Made by a program: the position numbers and the translations under genes. From assembly GCF_029023725.1 (NCBI RefSeq), contig NZ_CP119075.1, forward strand, positions 1,483,501 to 1,547,500: 64,000 nucleotides of DNA. Direction: 5' to 3'. This document shows positions 8,193-16,775 of the stretch, piece by piece. Below the pieces are notes generated by a model, which was not told the origin of the DNA, did no database searches, and was given only the letters and a program-made list of their open reading frames with translations. Each line of letters starts with the position of its first letter. The first letter of the stretch is position 1. The DNA is from Synoicihabitans lomoniglobus (GTDB lineage: Bacteria; Verrucomicrobiota; Verrucomicrobiia; Opitutales; Opitutaceae).

Positions 8193-9347
8193 TTGTGTGA
8201 ATACGCATTGCATCAAGGCGAAGCGCTGGCGGCGGTCGCAGGTGTCGAATTACAATGGCAAGCTCCAAAAGGTGTCTCCGGACCGACAGGAGCGCAGTCG
8301 TTTGTCCCCCTTCCCATACCGGTCACACGCCCCGGCCGCCCGCGCTGGCAGCGTTTATGGGATTTTCTTGCTTGGATTCTCGCCACAAACCTGGCCTTGG
8401 ATCGGGCGATTGCGGAGCAACGTCCGGACGCAGTGTTGTTACCCGGTTGGTCGGAATACTTCGCGCCGCTGTGGGCATGGCAGTTGCGCCGGTGGCGTCG
8501 CAGGGGCGTGCGTTTCGGCGCCGTGATTCATGATCCGGTGCGGTCCCACCAGGTCGGTCCTCTCTGGTGGCATCGTTGGTCCATGGCGCAGGCTTATTCA
8601 TTTCTGGATGTAGCTTTTGTACACGAGCCCATTAAACTTGAAACGGGATCCAGATGCTTTCCGGCTTTGCAGACCGTGGTGATACCGCACGGGATATATC
8701 ATTTTGGGAGCGCTCGCCAATCACGCCTCGCAGCACGCGAGCGTTTGGGGCTGCCGGGGGGAAAGCCGGTTTTTCTGAGTTTCGGGCACATCCGTGATGG
8801 CAAGAATCTGGATCTTTTTTTTCAGGCGATGGAACGCTTTCCCGAAGTGCATCTGATTGTGGCGGGCAAGGAGCAATCGAGCGGGCAGCGGCCAGTGGCG
8901 TATTATCAGCAATTGGCAGAGCGGTTGGGAGTAGCCGCACGGGTCCGCTGGGAAGTGCGCTACATCGAGGAAAACGAAGTCGGGCTGTTTTTTGATGCGG
9001 CGGACTTCCTTTTGCTCACGTATTCTGCGGATTTCAGGTCCGCCAGCGGGGTGCTGGCGGCCGCGGCTCACTTTAAGAAGACCGTGCTTGCGTCTTCAGG
9101 CGCTGGTCCTCTGCAAAACGACGTGCGGGCCTTCGCCCTCGGCGAGTGGGTCGAACCGGACTCTCAACGAAGCTTGGAAGTCGGTCTTGCTCGCTTACTC
9201 GCGTCGCCGCTTTCACCGAATTGGGCGGGATATTGCGAGGCGCATTCATGGGAGCGGAATGCGGCTTTGGTTTCACAACATCTCGTAGCGGATAAGGCGG
9301 TTCAAAGCGGCAGCGCGGCGTGCAAATCAACAGAGGCGGAAAGTTAA
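8193..9347 (+). CDS. Glycosyltransferase, GT4-like (GC-rich paralogue, start uncertain)
   Basis: GT-B glycosyltransferase of at least 384 residues. It shares GPLWWHRWSMAQAYS, VVIPHGIY, FLSFGHIRDGKN and FRSASGVLAAAA blocks with the AT-rich paralogue at 5359. The first usual start codon in frame is TTG at 8193, but that removes the first beta strand and Gly-rich loop. The frame stays open back to 8106, and codons 8157-8192 read KTLYHSPAHEGG, aligning with LIYYCEFSIGG in the paralogue. No ATG, GTG or TTG lies in that extension; ATT at 8133 or ATA at 8154 would be needed. Either an unusual start is used or the 5' end was lost at a recombination junction. The next gene begins eight bases after the stop. 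Confidence 0.8.
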   Translation: MCEYALHQGEALAAVAGVELQWQAPKGVSGPTGAQSFVPLPIPVTRPGRPRWQRLWDFLAWILATNLALDRAIAEQRPDAVLLPGWSEYFAPLWAWQLRRWRRRGVRFGAVIHDPVRSHQVGPLWWHRWSMAQAYSFLDVAFVHEPIKLETGSRCFPALQTVVIPHGIYHFGSARQSRLAARERLGLPGGKPVFLSFGHIRDGKNLDLFFQAMERFPEVHLIVAGKEQSSGQRPVAYYQQLAERLGVAARVRWEVRYIEENEVGLFFDAADFLLLTYSADFRSASGVLAAAAHFKKTVLASSGAGPLQNDVRAFALGEWVEPDSQRSLEVGLARLLASPLSPNWAGYCEAHSWERNAALVSQHLVADKAVQSGSAACKSTEAES

Positions 9348-9354
9348 GAGTCGG

Positions 9355-10674
9355 ATGCACACAAAAGATTCGAGGGTTGATGATGCTGGCAGGGCTGCTG
9401 ATTGGCTTTGTCTTCAGTTGGGGTCGCGGGAGCACTATGCGATTCCGCGGGTTTTGGCGAAACAGGAACGCCTGGCCGGATTGCTCACGGATACGTGGAT
9501 CCCGCGTTGGGTGGCACCGGCGGTTCGTCGGTTTCATCCGAGTTTAGGGCAGCGTCGACATGACGGGATATCCGATCAGCACGTGAGGGCCGCCACGTGC
9601 GGGCGTTTGGTACAGGACGTCCGCTATCGGCTGCGCCGACTGGATCCGTGGGACTCGATCCTGGCCCGCAACGACTGGTTTCAAGCTTGGACCGTGCGGC
9701 AGCTGGCTACGTGGCGGCAGGCAGCCGACGCGTCCGTGTGCTTTTCTTACAGCTACACCGCGCGGTTGCCATTTAGGGAGGCCAAGCGCCGGGGCATGCA
9801 GTGCGTCCTGGGGCAAATCGACCCGGGCCCCTTGGAGTCGGTCGTAGTCGCAGAATCGACGGCGGATTATGCGGGGTGGGCCTTGCCGGGGGCGGCGGAA
9901 CCGCCGGCACGCTATTGGGACGCCTGGCGGGAAGAGGTCGAGTTAGCTGACTTGATTTTGGTCAACTCCTCTTGGTCGGCCGACCTGCTGGCCCGCGCCG
10001 GCGTCTCCCTGAATAAGATCGCCGAAGTGCCGCTGGCTCACGAAGGAGGGCAGCGAGCTGCCCGTCCTCGCCGATGCTTGCCTGCCACCGGTAGGGCTTC
10101 GGCGGATTCGACTCGACGTACCACGTCTGGCGAAGAGGAAAGACGACCGAGGATGGACGGGCGAGATATGGTCGTCCTCTTTCTTGGGCAGGTGATTCTG
10201 CGGAAGGGGGTAGGGCAGCTCTTCGAGGCGGTGCGGCTGTTGGAGGGCCACCCAATCCGGTTCGTTTTCGCGGGACCGCTGGGGGTGCAGGTCCCTGCGT
10301 GGATCCGGAGCAACCCCCAGGTCGAATTCACGGGACCAGTGGACCGTGAGGAAGCTGCGCGTCTATATCGTAGCAGTGACGTATTTGTTTTGCCGACGCT
10401 ATCGGACGGTTTTGCCCTCACTCAACTCGAGGCGCAGGCACACGGATTGCCGGTGATCGCTTCAAGTTCCTGTGGACGTGTTGTTAACGATGGCGTGAAT
10501 GGCTTGATTCTGGCAGAGGTGACGCCTCAGGCCATCGCTGAGGCCTTGCGACGGTTGGCTCAAGAACCCGAGTTGCTGGAACGCCTGCAACGTAACTCCC
10601 GGATGGACGAAGCCTTTTCGTTGAATGCGTTGGGCCACAAATTGAGTAAGATTGAAAGTCGCCTGAAACGGTAA
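9355..10674 (+). CDS. Glycosyltransferase, GT4 family
   Basis: 439-residue retaining GT4 glycosyltransferase. The acceptor half includes LVNSSWSADLLARAGV; the donor half starts VVLFLGQVILRKGVGQLFEA and carries the classic FVLPTLSDGFALTQLEAQAHGLPVI region (split here by family) with both glutamate-side motifs. Between the halves, about residues 230-268, lies a 35-40 residue Arg/Ala/Ser-rich stretch that the family usually lacks. Its DNA (about 10045-10160) contains a GGGCAG/CTGCCC palindrome and looks like an in-frame repeat insertion. It is GC-rich and probably cotranscribed with the preceding glycosyltransferase. Confidence 0.87.
   Translation: MHTKDSRVDDAGRAADWLCLQLGSREHYAIPRVLAKQERLAGLLTDTWIPRWVAPAVRRFHPSLGQRRHDGISDQHVRAATCGRLVQDVRYRLRRLDPWDSILARNDWFQAWTVRQLATWRQAADASVCFSYSYTARLPFREAKRRGMQCVLGQIDPGPLESVVVAESTADYAGWALPGAAEPPARYWDAWREEVELADLILVNSSWSADLLARAGVSLNKIAEVPLAHEGGQRAARPRRCLPATGRASADSTRRTTSGEEERRPRMDGRDMVVLFLGQVILRKGVGQLFEAVRLLEGHPIRFVFAGPLGVQVPAWIRSNPQVEFTGPVDREEAARLYRSSDVFVLPTLSDGFALTQLEAQAHGLPVIASSSCGRVVNDGVNGLILAEVTPQAIAEALRRLAQEPELLERLQRNSRMDEAFSLNALGHKLSKIESRLKR
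10045..10160 (+). repeat. Repeat-like insertion inside a glycosyltransferase gene
   Basis: This segment encodes the non-conserved linker of the GT4 gene at 9355. It contains GGGCAGCGAGCTGCCC, a palindrome with a 4-base loop, and an imperfect inverted pair CGTCCTCG / CGAGGATGGACG near its edges. The composition and hairpins resemble the intergenic repeats of this window more than coding DNA. The boundaries are approximate. Confidence 0.45.
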
Positions 10675-10760
10675 GGCGTGACCACGGAATCACGGAACGG
10701 GTGTAGGCAAAACGCCCTCGTCCCGCGTGTTGGTGAGGCGGATCGACTGGCCCGGCCTGA

Positions 10761-10825
10761 ACGGCACGGGGGCGTGCTGACTACATCTAGATCACGGAAA
10801 CGGCACGAGGGCGTGCCCGCTACAT
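10761..10825 (+). repeat. Two direct copies of a CGGCACG-GGGCGTG repeat
   Basis: ACGGCACGGGGGCGTGCTGA at 10761 and ACGGCACGAGGGCGTGCCCG at 10800 are near-identical and both end in CTACAT. A reversed relative (ACGCCCTCGTCCCG) lies at about 10710-10723, and a third direct relative at 14197-14222. This is one of several short palindromic repeat families in the intergenic DNA here. Confidence 0.55.
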
Positions 10826-10898
10826 TTCATTTTCTGCGAGCACGATTCGCGGATCGATTTTGACACCTCCCGCCGGATGGCGACCTACTAAGTTTTTT

Positions 10899-12365
10899 AT
10901 GTTTTTGAGTGCTTCTTTGGTGTTGCTCCTCTTGGGCACTTTCTTGCCTCCGGGCATTGCGGGCACCGGCACCTTGGTTGCCGCGCAAGCTGTCTTGTTG
11001 ATTGGGTTTATCGCGGAGAGGCACGTCACTGCCGTGGGCGCGTTTTTGTTCATGTCGTTTCTGTTTTTCGGTATGCGACCGCTGTATCTCGTGATCGAAG
11101 GAGATACGGATTTGCTCGTCGGTTTGTTTCGGACCGGCGACTCACTCGAAATTCGGCATGTGGCCTTGGCATGGGCCGCAGCCGGCCTCTGGCTGTTGGC
11201 GGCGGGTTGCCACGTGCAGCGACAGCTAGGCGGGTGGCAGATCTCCTCATTACTGAAGCACTCGGCCCGCCCCATGTTGACGGCCCGCTACGCTTTATTA
11301 CGTCCCCAAGCTTATCGAGCGGCCCTGGTGATCCAAGGCGTGGCACTGGCATTGATCATGGTCATCAGCACCGGGGGGCGCGGCATCTACAGTAGCGGCT
11401 TGGGGGCCTATGTCTGGGACATTCCCATGGTGCTGCAGGGTCTCCAACTTTTTGGTGTTGCGGTAGCCGCTGAGCGCTGGCGTACCCAGAGAACCACCCA
11501 AGGTCGCAATTCCTTAGGCCTAGCGTTGGCAATGCTCACGCTCACAGCTTGGTATGCTCGCGACGTAACTCTCTTTCGCGGTGCTTACATCACCCCGCTA
11601 ATGGCGGCGGGCTTCTGCCTTATGTTTCGCTTTAAGGGACGGGTTAGCTACGCTTGGTTGATATTGCCCATTGTGTTACTGCTGCCCATTTTTCGCACGT
11701 TAGGACAAAACCGAAATGTAGGCAATGTCGAGTTCGGATCGGTGGTTATGAATAAAATAGCAGACGCGCTCAGTCCTTCCAGTTATTGGACTTTTTTCGA
11801 AGCGGGGGGCGATATAAATATTTTCGATACTTTTATTGCAGCGATTCAGTATGAACCGGTTTACAAACCCTATATCCTATCATGGATCTACCCACCGTTT
11901 CACATTATCCCCCGGGCGATTTGGTCCGGAAAACCCGACGCGGGAATATTGCAGGATTTGAGCTATACCAATGGTGCTCCTTATAGTCCCGGCCTTGTGG
12001 GCTTCTTTTGGGGGGACGGTGGTCCGTTGTGGATGCTGGGAAGTATGTTCGTATTGGGCGGATTGCTTTCGTGGGTGGACATGAAGGTGTTGCGCCTGGC
12101 CCCAGGGTATCTCAAAATATGCACCTATGCCATCGTGGTGGTAAACGCGCTCTACCTGACTCGCTTCTTCTTGTGGCAGTCGCTTTGGCAGACCTTTTAT
12201 TTTTTAGTTCCGTGCTGGCTAATCGCCCGCTACGTGGTGAGGCAGCGAACGGGACCGCCGACGGGCAGCCCCATCATGCCCTTGAGTAGACCGGCGAGCG
12301 GAGATCGGTTGCGGCAGTCAAACAACCAAGCACGAAGGCGCGGGCGGGGCCAAGCGGGCCGGTGA
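10899..12365 (+). CDS. Wzy-like polysaccharide polymerase (multi-spanning membrane protein)
   Basis: About 488-residue inner-membrane protein with at least ten hydrophobic segments. Between late helices is a large soluble loop containing YWTFFEAGGDINIFDTF, IYPPFHIIPRAIW and YSPGLVGFFWGDGG. This topology and its place among glycosyltransferases fit an oligosaccharide repeat-unit polymerase that joins lipid-linked units in the periplasm. Wzy proteins share little sequence, so the call rests on topology and context. I chose the ATG at 10899 (MFLSASLVLLLLG), which opens directly into the first membrane helix; a longer frame would use TTG at 10860. The tail is Arg-rich and cytosolic. Confidence 0.65.
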   Translation: MFLSASLVLLLLGTFLPPGIAGTGTLVAAQAVLLIGFIAERHVTAVGAFLFMSFLFFGMRPLYLVIEGDTDLLVGLFRTGDSLEIRHVALAWAAAGLWLLAAGCHVQRQLGGWQISSLLKHSARPMLTARYALLRPQAYRAALVIQGVALALIMVISTGGRGIYSSGLGAYVWDIPMVLQGLQLFGVAVAAERWRTQRTTQGRNSLGLALAMLTLTAWYARDVTLFRGAYITPLMAAGFCLMFRFKGRVSYAWLILPIVLLLPIFRTLGQNRNVGNVEFGSVVMNKIADALSPSSYWTFFEAGGDINIFDTFIAAIQYEPVYKPYILSWIYPPFHIIPRAIWSGKPDAGILQDLSYTNGAPYSPGLVGFFWGDGGPLWMLGSMFVLGGLLSWVDMKVLRLAPGYLKICTYAIVVVNALYLTRFFLWQSLWQTFYFLVPCWLIARYVVRQRTGPPTGSPIMPLSRPASGDRLRQSNNQARRRGRGQAGR

Positions 12366-12870
12366 ATGAGATATCGTGGTGGTCGATCCTTGGATTCGAA
12401 AACCCGAGGCAAGGCGTAGATCGGAAGTGTTCGAGAAGGAGGGAGGTTTGGTAGGCGCGGTTTACTGTTCTCAGACCTAACCCGGCGGAGCCGGAAATCC
12501 TAAATTTCAAGCGACCAAATCCCAAGAATCAGAGCGCCCCAGAGGCACCGTTTTTCGTCGAGACCGGGGAATTATCGTCTCAAATATGATCGTTGGTCAC
12601 GAGTGAGGGACTAAATCGACGACTCCGTTACAAAAGTGATAATGTTGAGGGACGCGGCTTGATGGAAATGAAAACCAGGACCTGTCTGGCGAGGCCACGA
12701 AATGTCGGGCGTAAAGCCCAACCCACAATTGGATTACGTAGCTTGGCCTGTGGGTCGGGCTTTATGCCTGACGTGGTTTCAATTGAGCAAGCTCTGCCTC
12801 GATTCGAGCGATCATTAGATTCGGTTTCGGCTCTTTCACAGACTCGATCAAATGGACAGGGGCATAGGAA
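12366..12870. other. Intergenic stretch with a long inverted repeat
   Basis: About 500 bases with no gene I trust. A 93-codon frame (12593-12874) has no family features and runs through the inverted repeat at 12704-12772. The sequence just before 12871 (AGGGGCATAGGAA) provides a ribosome binding site for the next glycosyltransferase. Confidence 0.45.
12704..12772 (+). repeat. Inverted repeat, GGGC-TAAAGCCC family
   Basis: The left arm 12704-12727 (GTCGGGCGTAAAGCCCAACC plus four bases) pairs with the right arm 12749-12772 at 21 of 24 positions. A 21-base spacer separates them. Each arm itself contains a GGGC/GCCC mini-palindrome, so the unit looks like two repetitive palindromes in opposite orientation. 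Confidence 0.65.
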
Positions 12871-14097
12871 ATGAACAAATTATCGGAGTCACTGCTCGAC
12901 GACAGTCAGGGCGATCAAAGATTGGGCAAGGTCTGCTTGGTATGGGATCAATTCGGCCCTTATCATGCCGCACGATTGCAGGCCTTGCAGCAGGTGATGG
13001 GGCGCGATGAGGTGGTGGGGGTGCAGATAGCCGATGCGACCTCTACGTACGATTGGAACGCGCCCACGGGCCTTGAAGTTGTGACCTTGTTTCCGGGCAA
13101 CGTGGTGGAGCAGACGAGTGCTTGGGCCATCTTTCACCGGTTTCGGCGTTTTCTGATCGAACATGAAATCAGGGTGGCTTTTTTGCCCAGCTACTGGCCG
13201 GCGCGGAGTTTAGCTTTATTACTCGCCGGGGGGATATCCGGGGTGCGGTTGGTGATGATGAATGAGAGCCACGCGGGCACCGCGCAGGCTTCCGGTTGGC
13301 AGCGTTGGATCAAGCGACGGTTGTTGGGGTTTTTTCAAGCGGCCTTGGTGGGAGGCGAGCCTCACCGGCGACATTTCATAACGGAGGGCATGCGACCCGA
13401 GTCGATCTTTACGGGCTACGATGCCGTGGATAACCCCTATTATGCAGACCGTACCGACGTTTGGCGGTCGAAGGGCCGGCCGGCCGGGCTGCCGCGGCGC
13501 TACCTACTCAGCTTGGGGCGTTTTGTGGCTAAGAAAAACCTTTCCGCGCTCATCCAGGCCTACGCGGCCGCCTTTGTGGGAGCGCTGGAGCCACCCGCAC
13601 TGGTGATGGTTGGCTCCGGTGAGGAGCAACTCAAACTGGTCGAGCTTGCGACGCAATGCGGAGTATCGGTGGTCCAAGCGCAGGAGGTCGATCTTGAGCA
13701 GGATTGCGTTGAAGCACGGAACGGCCCCGTGGTCTATTTTTATGGCTTTCGTCAAATCCAAGAGAGCGCTCTGTTCTATGCCTTCGCCGACATTTTTGTC
13801 CTGCCCAGTCTTTATGAAGAGTGGGGCTTGGTGGTAAACGAGGCCATGGCCTGCGGCTTGCCGGTCTTGGTCTCAAAGTCGGTGGGTTGCGCGGAGGATC
13901 TCGTCGAGTTTGGAGGCAATGGATATACGTTCGATCCCGCTAACGCTTTGGAACTCGCCGAAAAACTGCGTTTGGTATGCGACGACCATGAGTTGCGTGA
14001 ACGCATGGGCCAACGCTCGCGCGCGCTCGTCGCACGCTGGGGCTGCGACAATTTTGCCCGGCAGGCAGTAAAGGCGGCGAGATATGCGTGTATATGA
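12871..14097 (+). CDS. Glycosyltransferase, GT4 family
   Basis: 408-residue GT4 glycosyltransferase. The N-terminal half has LVWDQFGPYHAARLQAL; the donor half begins YLLSLGRFVAKKNLSALIQAY. The family signature is textbook: FVLPSLYEEWGLVVNEAMAC, with the two catalytic-region glutamates, followed by GLPVLVSKSVGCAEDLV. The enzyme should transfer a hexose from a nucleotide sugar onto the growing lipid-linked unit. The ATG at 12871 has a good Shine-Dalgarno-like AGGAA eight bases upstream. The next gene starts 143 bases later, after a repeat. Confidence 0.9.
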   Translation: MNKLSESLLDDSQGDQRLGKVCLVWDQFGPYHAARLQALQQVMGRDEVVGVQIADATSTYDWNAPTGLEVVTLFPGNVVEQTSAWAIFHRFRRFLIEHEIRVAFLPSYWPARSLALLLAGGISGVRLVMMNESHAGTAQASGWQRWIKRRLLGFFQAALVGGEPHRRHFITEGMRPESIFTGYDAVDNPYYADRTDVWRSKGRPAGLPRRYLLSLGRFVAKKNLSALIQAYAAAFVGALEPPALVMVGSGEEQLKLVELATQCGVSVVQAQEVDLEQDCVEARNGPVVYFYGFRQIQESALFYAFADIFVLPSLYEEWGLVVNEAMACGLPVLVSKSVGCAEDLVEFGGNGYTFDPANALELAEKLRLVCDDHELRERMGQRSRALVARWGCDNFARQAVKAARYACI

Positions 14098-14196
14098 CGG
14101 CTTTGAAGACGCCTACGGTGCCTTCAAAGGTCGAAGGTCTGAAAGTCGAAGGTGGAAAAGTCGAGTCCGGCGGCTTTGCCGCATATCGGTCGCAAA

Positions 14197-14222
14197 CCGG
14201 CACGGGGGCGTTCCGACAACAT
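14197..14222 (+). repeat. Third copy of the CGGCACG-GGGCGT repeat
   Basis: CCGGCACGGGGGCGTTCCGA followed by CAACAT matches the pair at 10761-10825 at most positions and lies just upstream of the acyltransferase start at 14241. Confidence 0.5.
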
Positions 14223-14240
14223 TTGGATTGATGGACAATT

Positions 14241-15437
14241 ATGAAAAAGGGCCTTTCTCCGCCTAAGGAATATTTTCCGTTGCTGGATCTTTTGCGCGGT
14301 CCGGCGGCGTTACTGGTCTTTCTCGAACACTGGCGTAATTTATTCTTCGTTGACTTTGTCGACCTGGAACAGCCGGGGATGCTCCTTAAACTGTTTTATC
14401 TGGCGACCGGGGCGGGCCACCAGGCCGTCATGGTTTTCTTCGTATTGAGTGGCTGTGTGATTGCCCACGTCGTCTTTACTTCTCATCAGCGCTCGAGTTG
14501 GAGTGAATATCGCTACCTTCTGGCGCGCGTCACGAGACTTTGGGTGGTTTTGATTCCCGCGCTGTTACTCACCGCCTTTTGGGATTGGGCGGGAATGCGG
14601 AACGCGGGTGGCGGGGCGTCCATCTATGATGGGACAGGCTTCGGCCATATTCTTTCAACTCCGCTGGCGGAAGTGACTTCACCGGGGATATTCTTGGGTA
14701 ATTTGTTGTTCTTACAGAAGGTGTTTGTCCCGACCTTTGGGTCAAACGGTCCGTTATGGTCAATTTCCTACGAGTTTATCTACTACTTGGTCTACCCCGC
14801 TTTGATTACGGTGAGGCTAGCCTCTCAAACTGCGATCAAACGCACGGGAGCAGCCTTATTTGCGCTGGGCCTATTGGCGGTGGCGGGCGGGCAAATTGCG
14901 GCTCATTTTCCGGTCTGGCTGGCGGGAGCGGGAGCCTACTATTTATTTAGGCGGCGGAAAATTGCATCGCCGGTCGCATTGTGGAGCTTTGGGCTTGGTT
15001 TGGTCGCGTTGGCGGGAGTTATTGCGACCAGCAGGACGGGGTTTGACATTCCCGGGATTGATTGGTCGTGGATCATTTGTTTGATCACGGCCGTGGGCGT
15101 ATTCTTCGGATTGCAGGCGCAACTTTCCCCGAAGACGATCCGCCTCGTGCGTCCGATGTATCATCTATCGGCGATCTCATATTCCTTATATCTTTTACAC
15201 ACGCCTCTTTTTGTTTTTATAGCCTCGCTCTTTTTTCGTTCCAATCGCGATAGGTGGATTCCGGACTTGTGGCATCTAGCCATAGCGACGTTGATCGCGG
15301 TGATCGTTTTCGGTTACTGTGTTTTGATTTGGAGTTTCACCGAACGTAAAACGGATAGGTTGCGTCGCTGGTTGGTGAATGTCGGCGTGATCAAACCTGT
15401 TGTCGTCCAAACGGGAACGAACTCTGCCGACGGATGA
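14241..15437 (+). CDS. Acyltransferase-3 family membrane protein
   Basis: 398-residue integral membrane O-acyltransferase. The N-terminus reads YFPLLDLLRGPAALLVFLEH, the family's Arg-to-His spacing, and about ten hydrophobic segments follow. SNGPLWSISYEFIYYLVYP and the late SYSLYLLHTPLFVF segment are typical of acyltransferase-3 proteins. Unlike the protein at 3005 it has no C-terminal SGNH domain. Its stop overlaps the start of an esterase (ATGA at 15434), so addition and removal of an acyl group may be encoded together. Confidence 0.9.
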   Translation: MKKGLSPPKEYFPLLDLLRGPAALLVFLEHWRNLFFVDFVDLEQPGMLLKLFYLATGAGHQAVMVFFVLSGCVIAHVVFTSHQRSSWSEYRYLLARVTRLWVVLIPALLLTAFWDWAGMRNAGGGASIYDGTGFGHILSTPLAEVTSPGIFLGNLLFLQKVFVPTFGSNGPLWSISYEFIYYLVYPALITVRLASQTAIKRTGAALFALGLLAVAGGQIAAHFPVWLAGAGAYYLFRRRKIASPVALWSFGLGLVALAGVIATSRTGFDIPGIDWSWIICLITAVGVFFGLQAQLSPKTIRLVRPMYHLSAISYSLYLLHTPLFVFIASLFFRSNRDRWIPDLWHLAIATLIAVIVFGYCVLIWSFTERKTDRLRRWLVNVGVIKPVVVQTGTNSADG

Positions 15438-16549
15438 ATCGGCGGATCATTGTGGTCATCGGTATAGCGGCACTGCTTGCGTTAGGTTTTATTCTCACTG
15501 CGGATCTGCGGCCCGGCATCTGGCTGCGGGACCGAATGGCTGGGATTGCGGTGGAGCATCCAGCGGGTGAGTCCATTGTGCAGCAACGCCCCGGAAGTCA
15601 TCACGTGACTTTCGAAGGCACTCTGGGTTTAGGTTGTGTTGGTGTAGAGGGATTTACCCGCTCATCCGATCGGGATGAAGGGTATCCGGCCCGAAACGAT
15701 TGGACACCCGGCGTGACAAATTGGGGGAAGTTTCGGGTGGAACTTCCGATGGAAGTTGGCTGGAACTCTGTTTGGCTGAGGACAAAATTTAGGGATCATC
15801 AGACCATCGATGTTAGTCGGGTGGCGGTGGGAGAGCTTTTTATCGTCGCGGGACAATCTAACGCGGCGGGGGCTTCAGACGCTCTTTTTACCACCGAGTC
15901 GAATCACGTTCGAAGGGGAACCCTAAATTCCGCCGGAACCTTGGTGTGGGGACGGGGGGATGATCCCCAGACGCCGTTCTCCGGCGGATCGCCCTGGCCA
16001 TTGGTAGGGGATGCGTTGGTCGATAAGCTGAGTCGCCCGATCGGTTTCATCAATGTGGCCGAAGGAGGAAGCTCCATCCTTGATTGGAATGAGGAGGGAC
16101 GATTATTTCAGCGGCTGGTGGCCGCGCTGAACGCGACCCGACCGCACTACGTCCGTGCGATCCTTTGGGCTCAGGGTGAGAGCGACAGCGAGCTGTCCAG
16201 TGAGCAATACCGTCGCCATCTGAGTGAGCTCATCGCGAACGTAGATCGCGCCTTGGAAAGGGGCTTATCCGTCCCGTGGTTGGTAGCGGTCAGCACGCAG
16301 AAGGGGAATCAGTCGTTTCATGCGGTCAGGCGGGCGCAGGAATCGGTCATAGCGAGTGGGGCGGCGCTACCGGGGCCCGATACCGATTCGCTTGGGCGGG
16401 AATTCAGAGCACGGGACGGAACTCATTTTAATCAGGAAGGAACCATCAGGCTGGCCTCACTTTGGACGACATCGATTTGGGAAAACCTTTTTAGGGAAAC
16501 GATGGCACCGGAAAAACCCGGAGCGGAGGGTTCGCCGGGTGAAATATAG
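15434..16549 (+). CDS. Membrane-anchored or secreted GQSN esterase (sialate O-acetylesterase-like)
   Basis: 371-residue protein with an N-terminal hydrophobic segment (residues 5-22, signal or anchor) and a sialate O-acetylesterase/CE6-like hydrolase domain. The nucleophile serine is in IVAGQSNAAGAS near residue 142. Further blocks are INVAEGGSSILDW, ILWAQGESDSELS and DGTHFNQEGTIRLA, the last containing the probable catalytic Asp/His. It probably removes acetyl groups from the extracellular polysaccharide. Translational coupling to the preceding acyltransferase by ATGA overlap supports a decoration/trimming pair. Confidence 0.8.
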   Translation: MNRRIIVVIGIAALLALGFILTADLRPGIWLRDRMAGIAVEHPAGESIVQQRPGSHHVTFEGTLGLGCVGVEGFTRSSDRDEGYPARNDWTPGVTNWGKFRVELPMEVGWNSVWLRTKFRDHQTIDVSRVAVGELFIVAGQSNAAGASDALFTTESNHVRRGTLNSAGTLVWGRGDDPQTPFSGGSPWPLVGDALVDKLSRPIGFINVAEGGSSILDWNEEGRLFQRLVAALNATRPHYVRAILWAQGESDSELSSEQYRRHLSELIANVDRALERGLSVPWLVAVSTQKGNQSFHAVRRAQESVIASGAALPGPDTDSLGREFRARDGTHFNQEGTIRLASLWTTSIWENLFRETMAPEKPGAEGSPGEI

Positions 16550-16588
16550 TTTGGGGTCTTGCTTGCGAGGACCGCACCCACCACGCGG

Positions 16589-16610
16589 CGGTATTCGCAA
16601 GCGAACACCC
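16589..16610 (+). repeat. CGGTATTCGCAAGCGAACAC repeat, copy 1
   Basis: A 22-base sequence, CGGTATTCGCAAGCGAACAC plus CC, occurs identically at 16589-16610 and 18787-18808, and reversed at 25684-25705. It has GTATTCGC/GCGAACAC arms. The rest of 16550-16775 shows no gene. Confidence 0.7.
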
Positions 16611-16775
16611 TACCATGAGTTCCGACAACTTGTAGGATCGTTGCTCGTTCCGACGCTGACTCAGCGAATAATCCGGTATTACTGTCTACTAGTCGGTGGT
16701 GGTTGAGATGAATTATTTACAACGACTGTTCTGCATTGCATCCGCTACTGGTGCATTGATTTTGATTTCCTGACC

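Noticed and set aside
12593-12874. 93-codon frame upstream of the glycosyltransferase at 12871
   Set aside because: It crosses the inverted repeat at 12704-12772, has no recognisable domain and only borders the real start.
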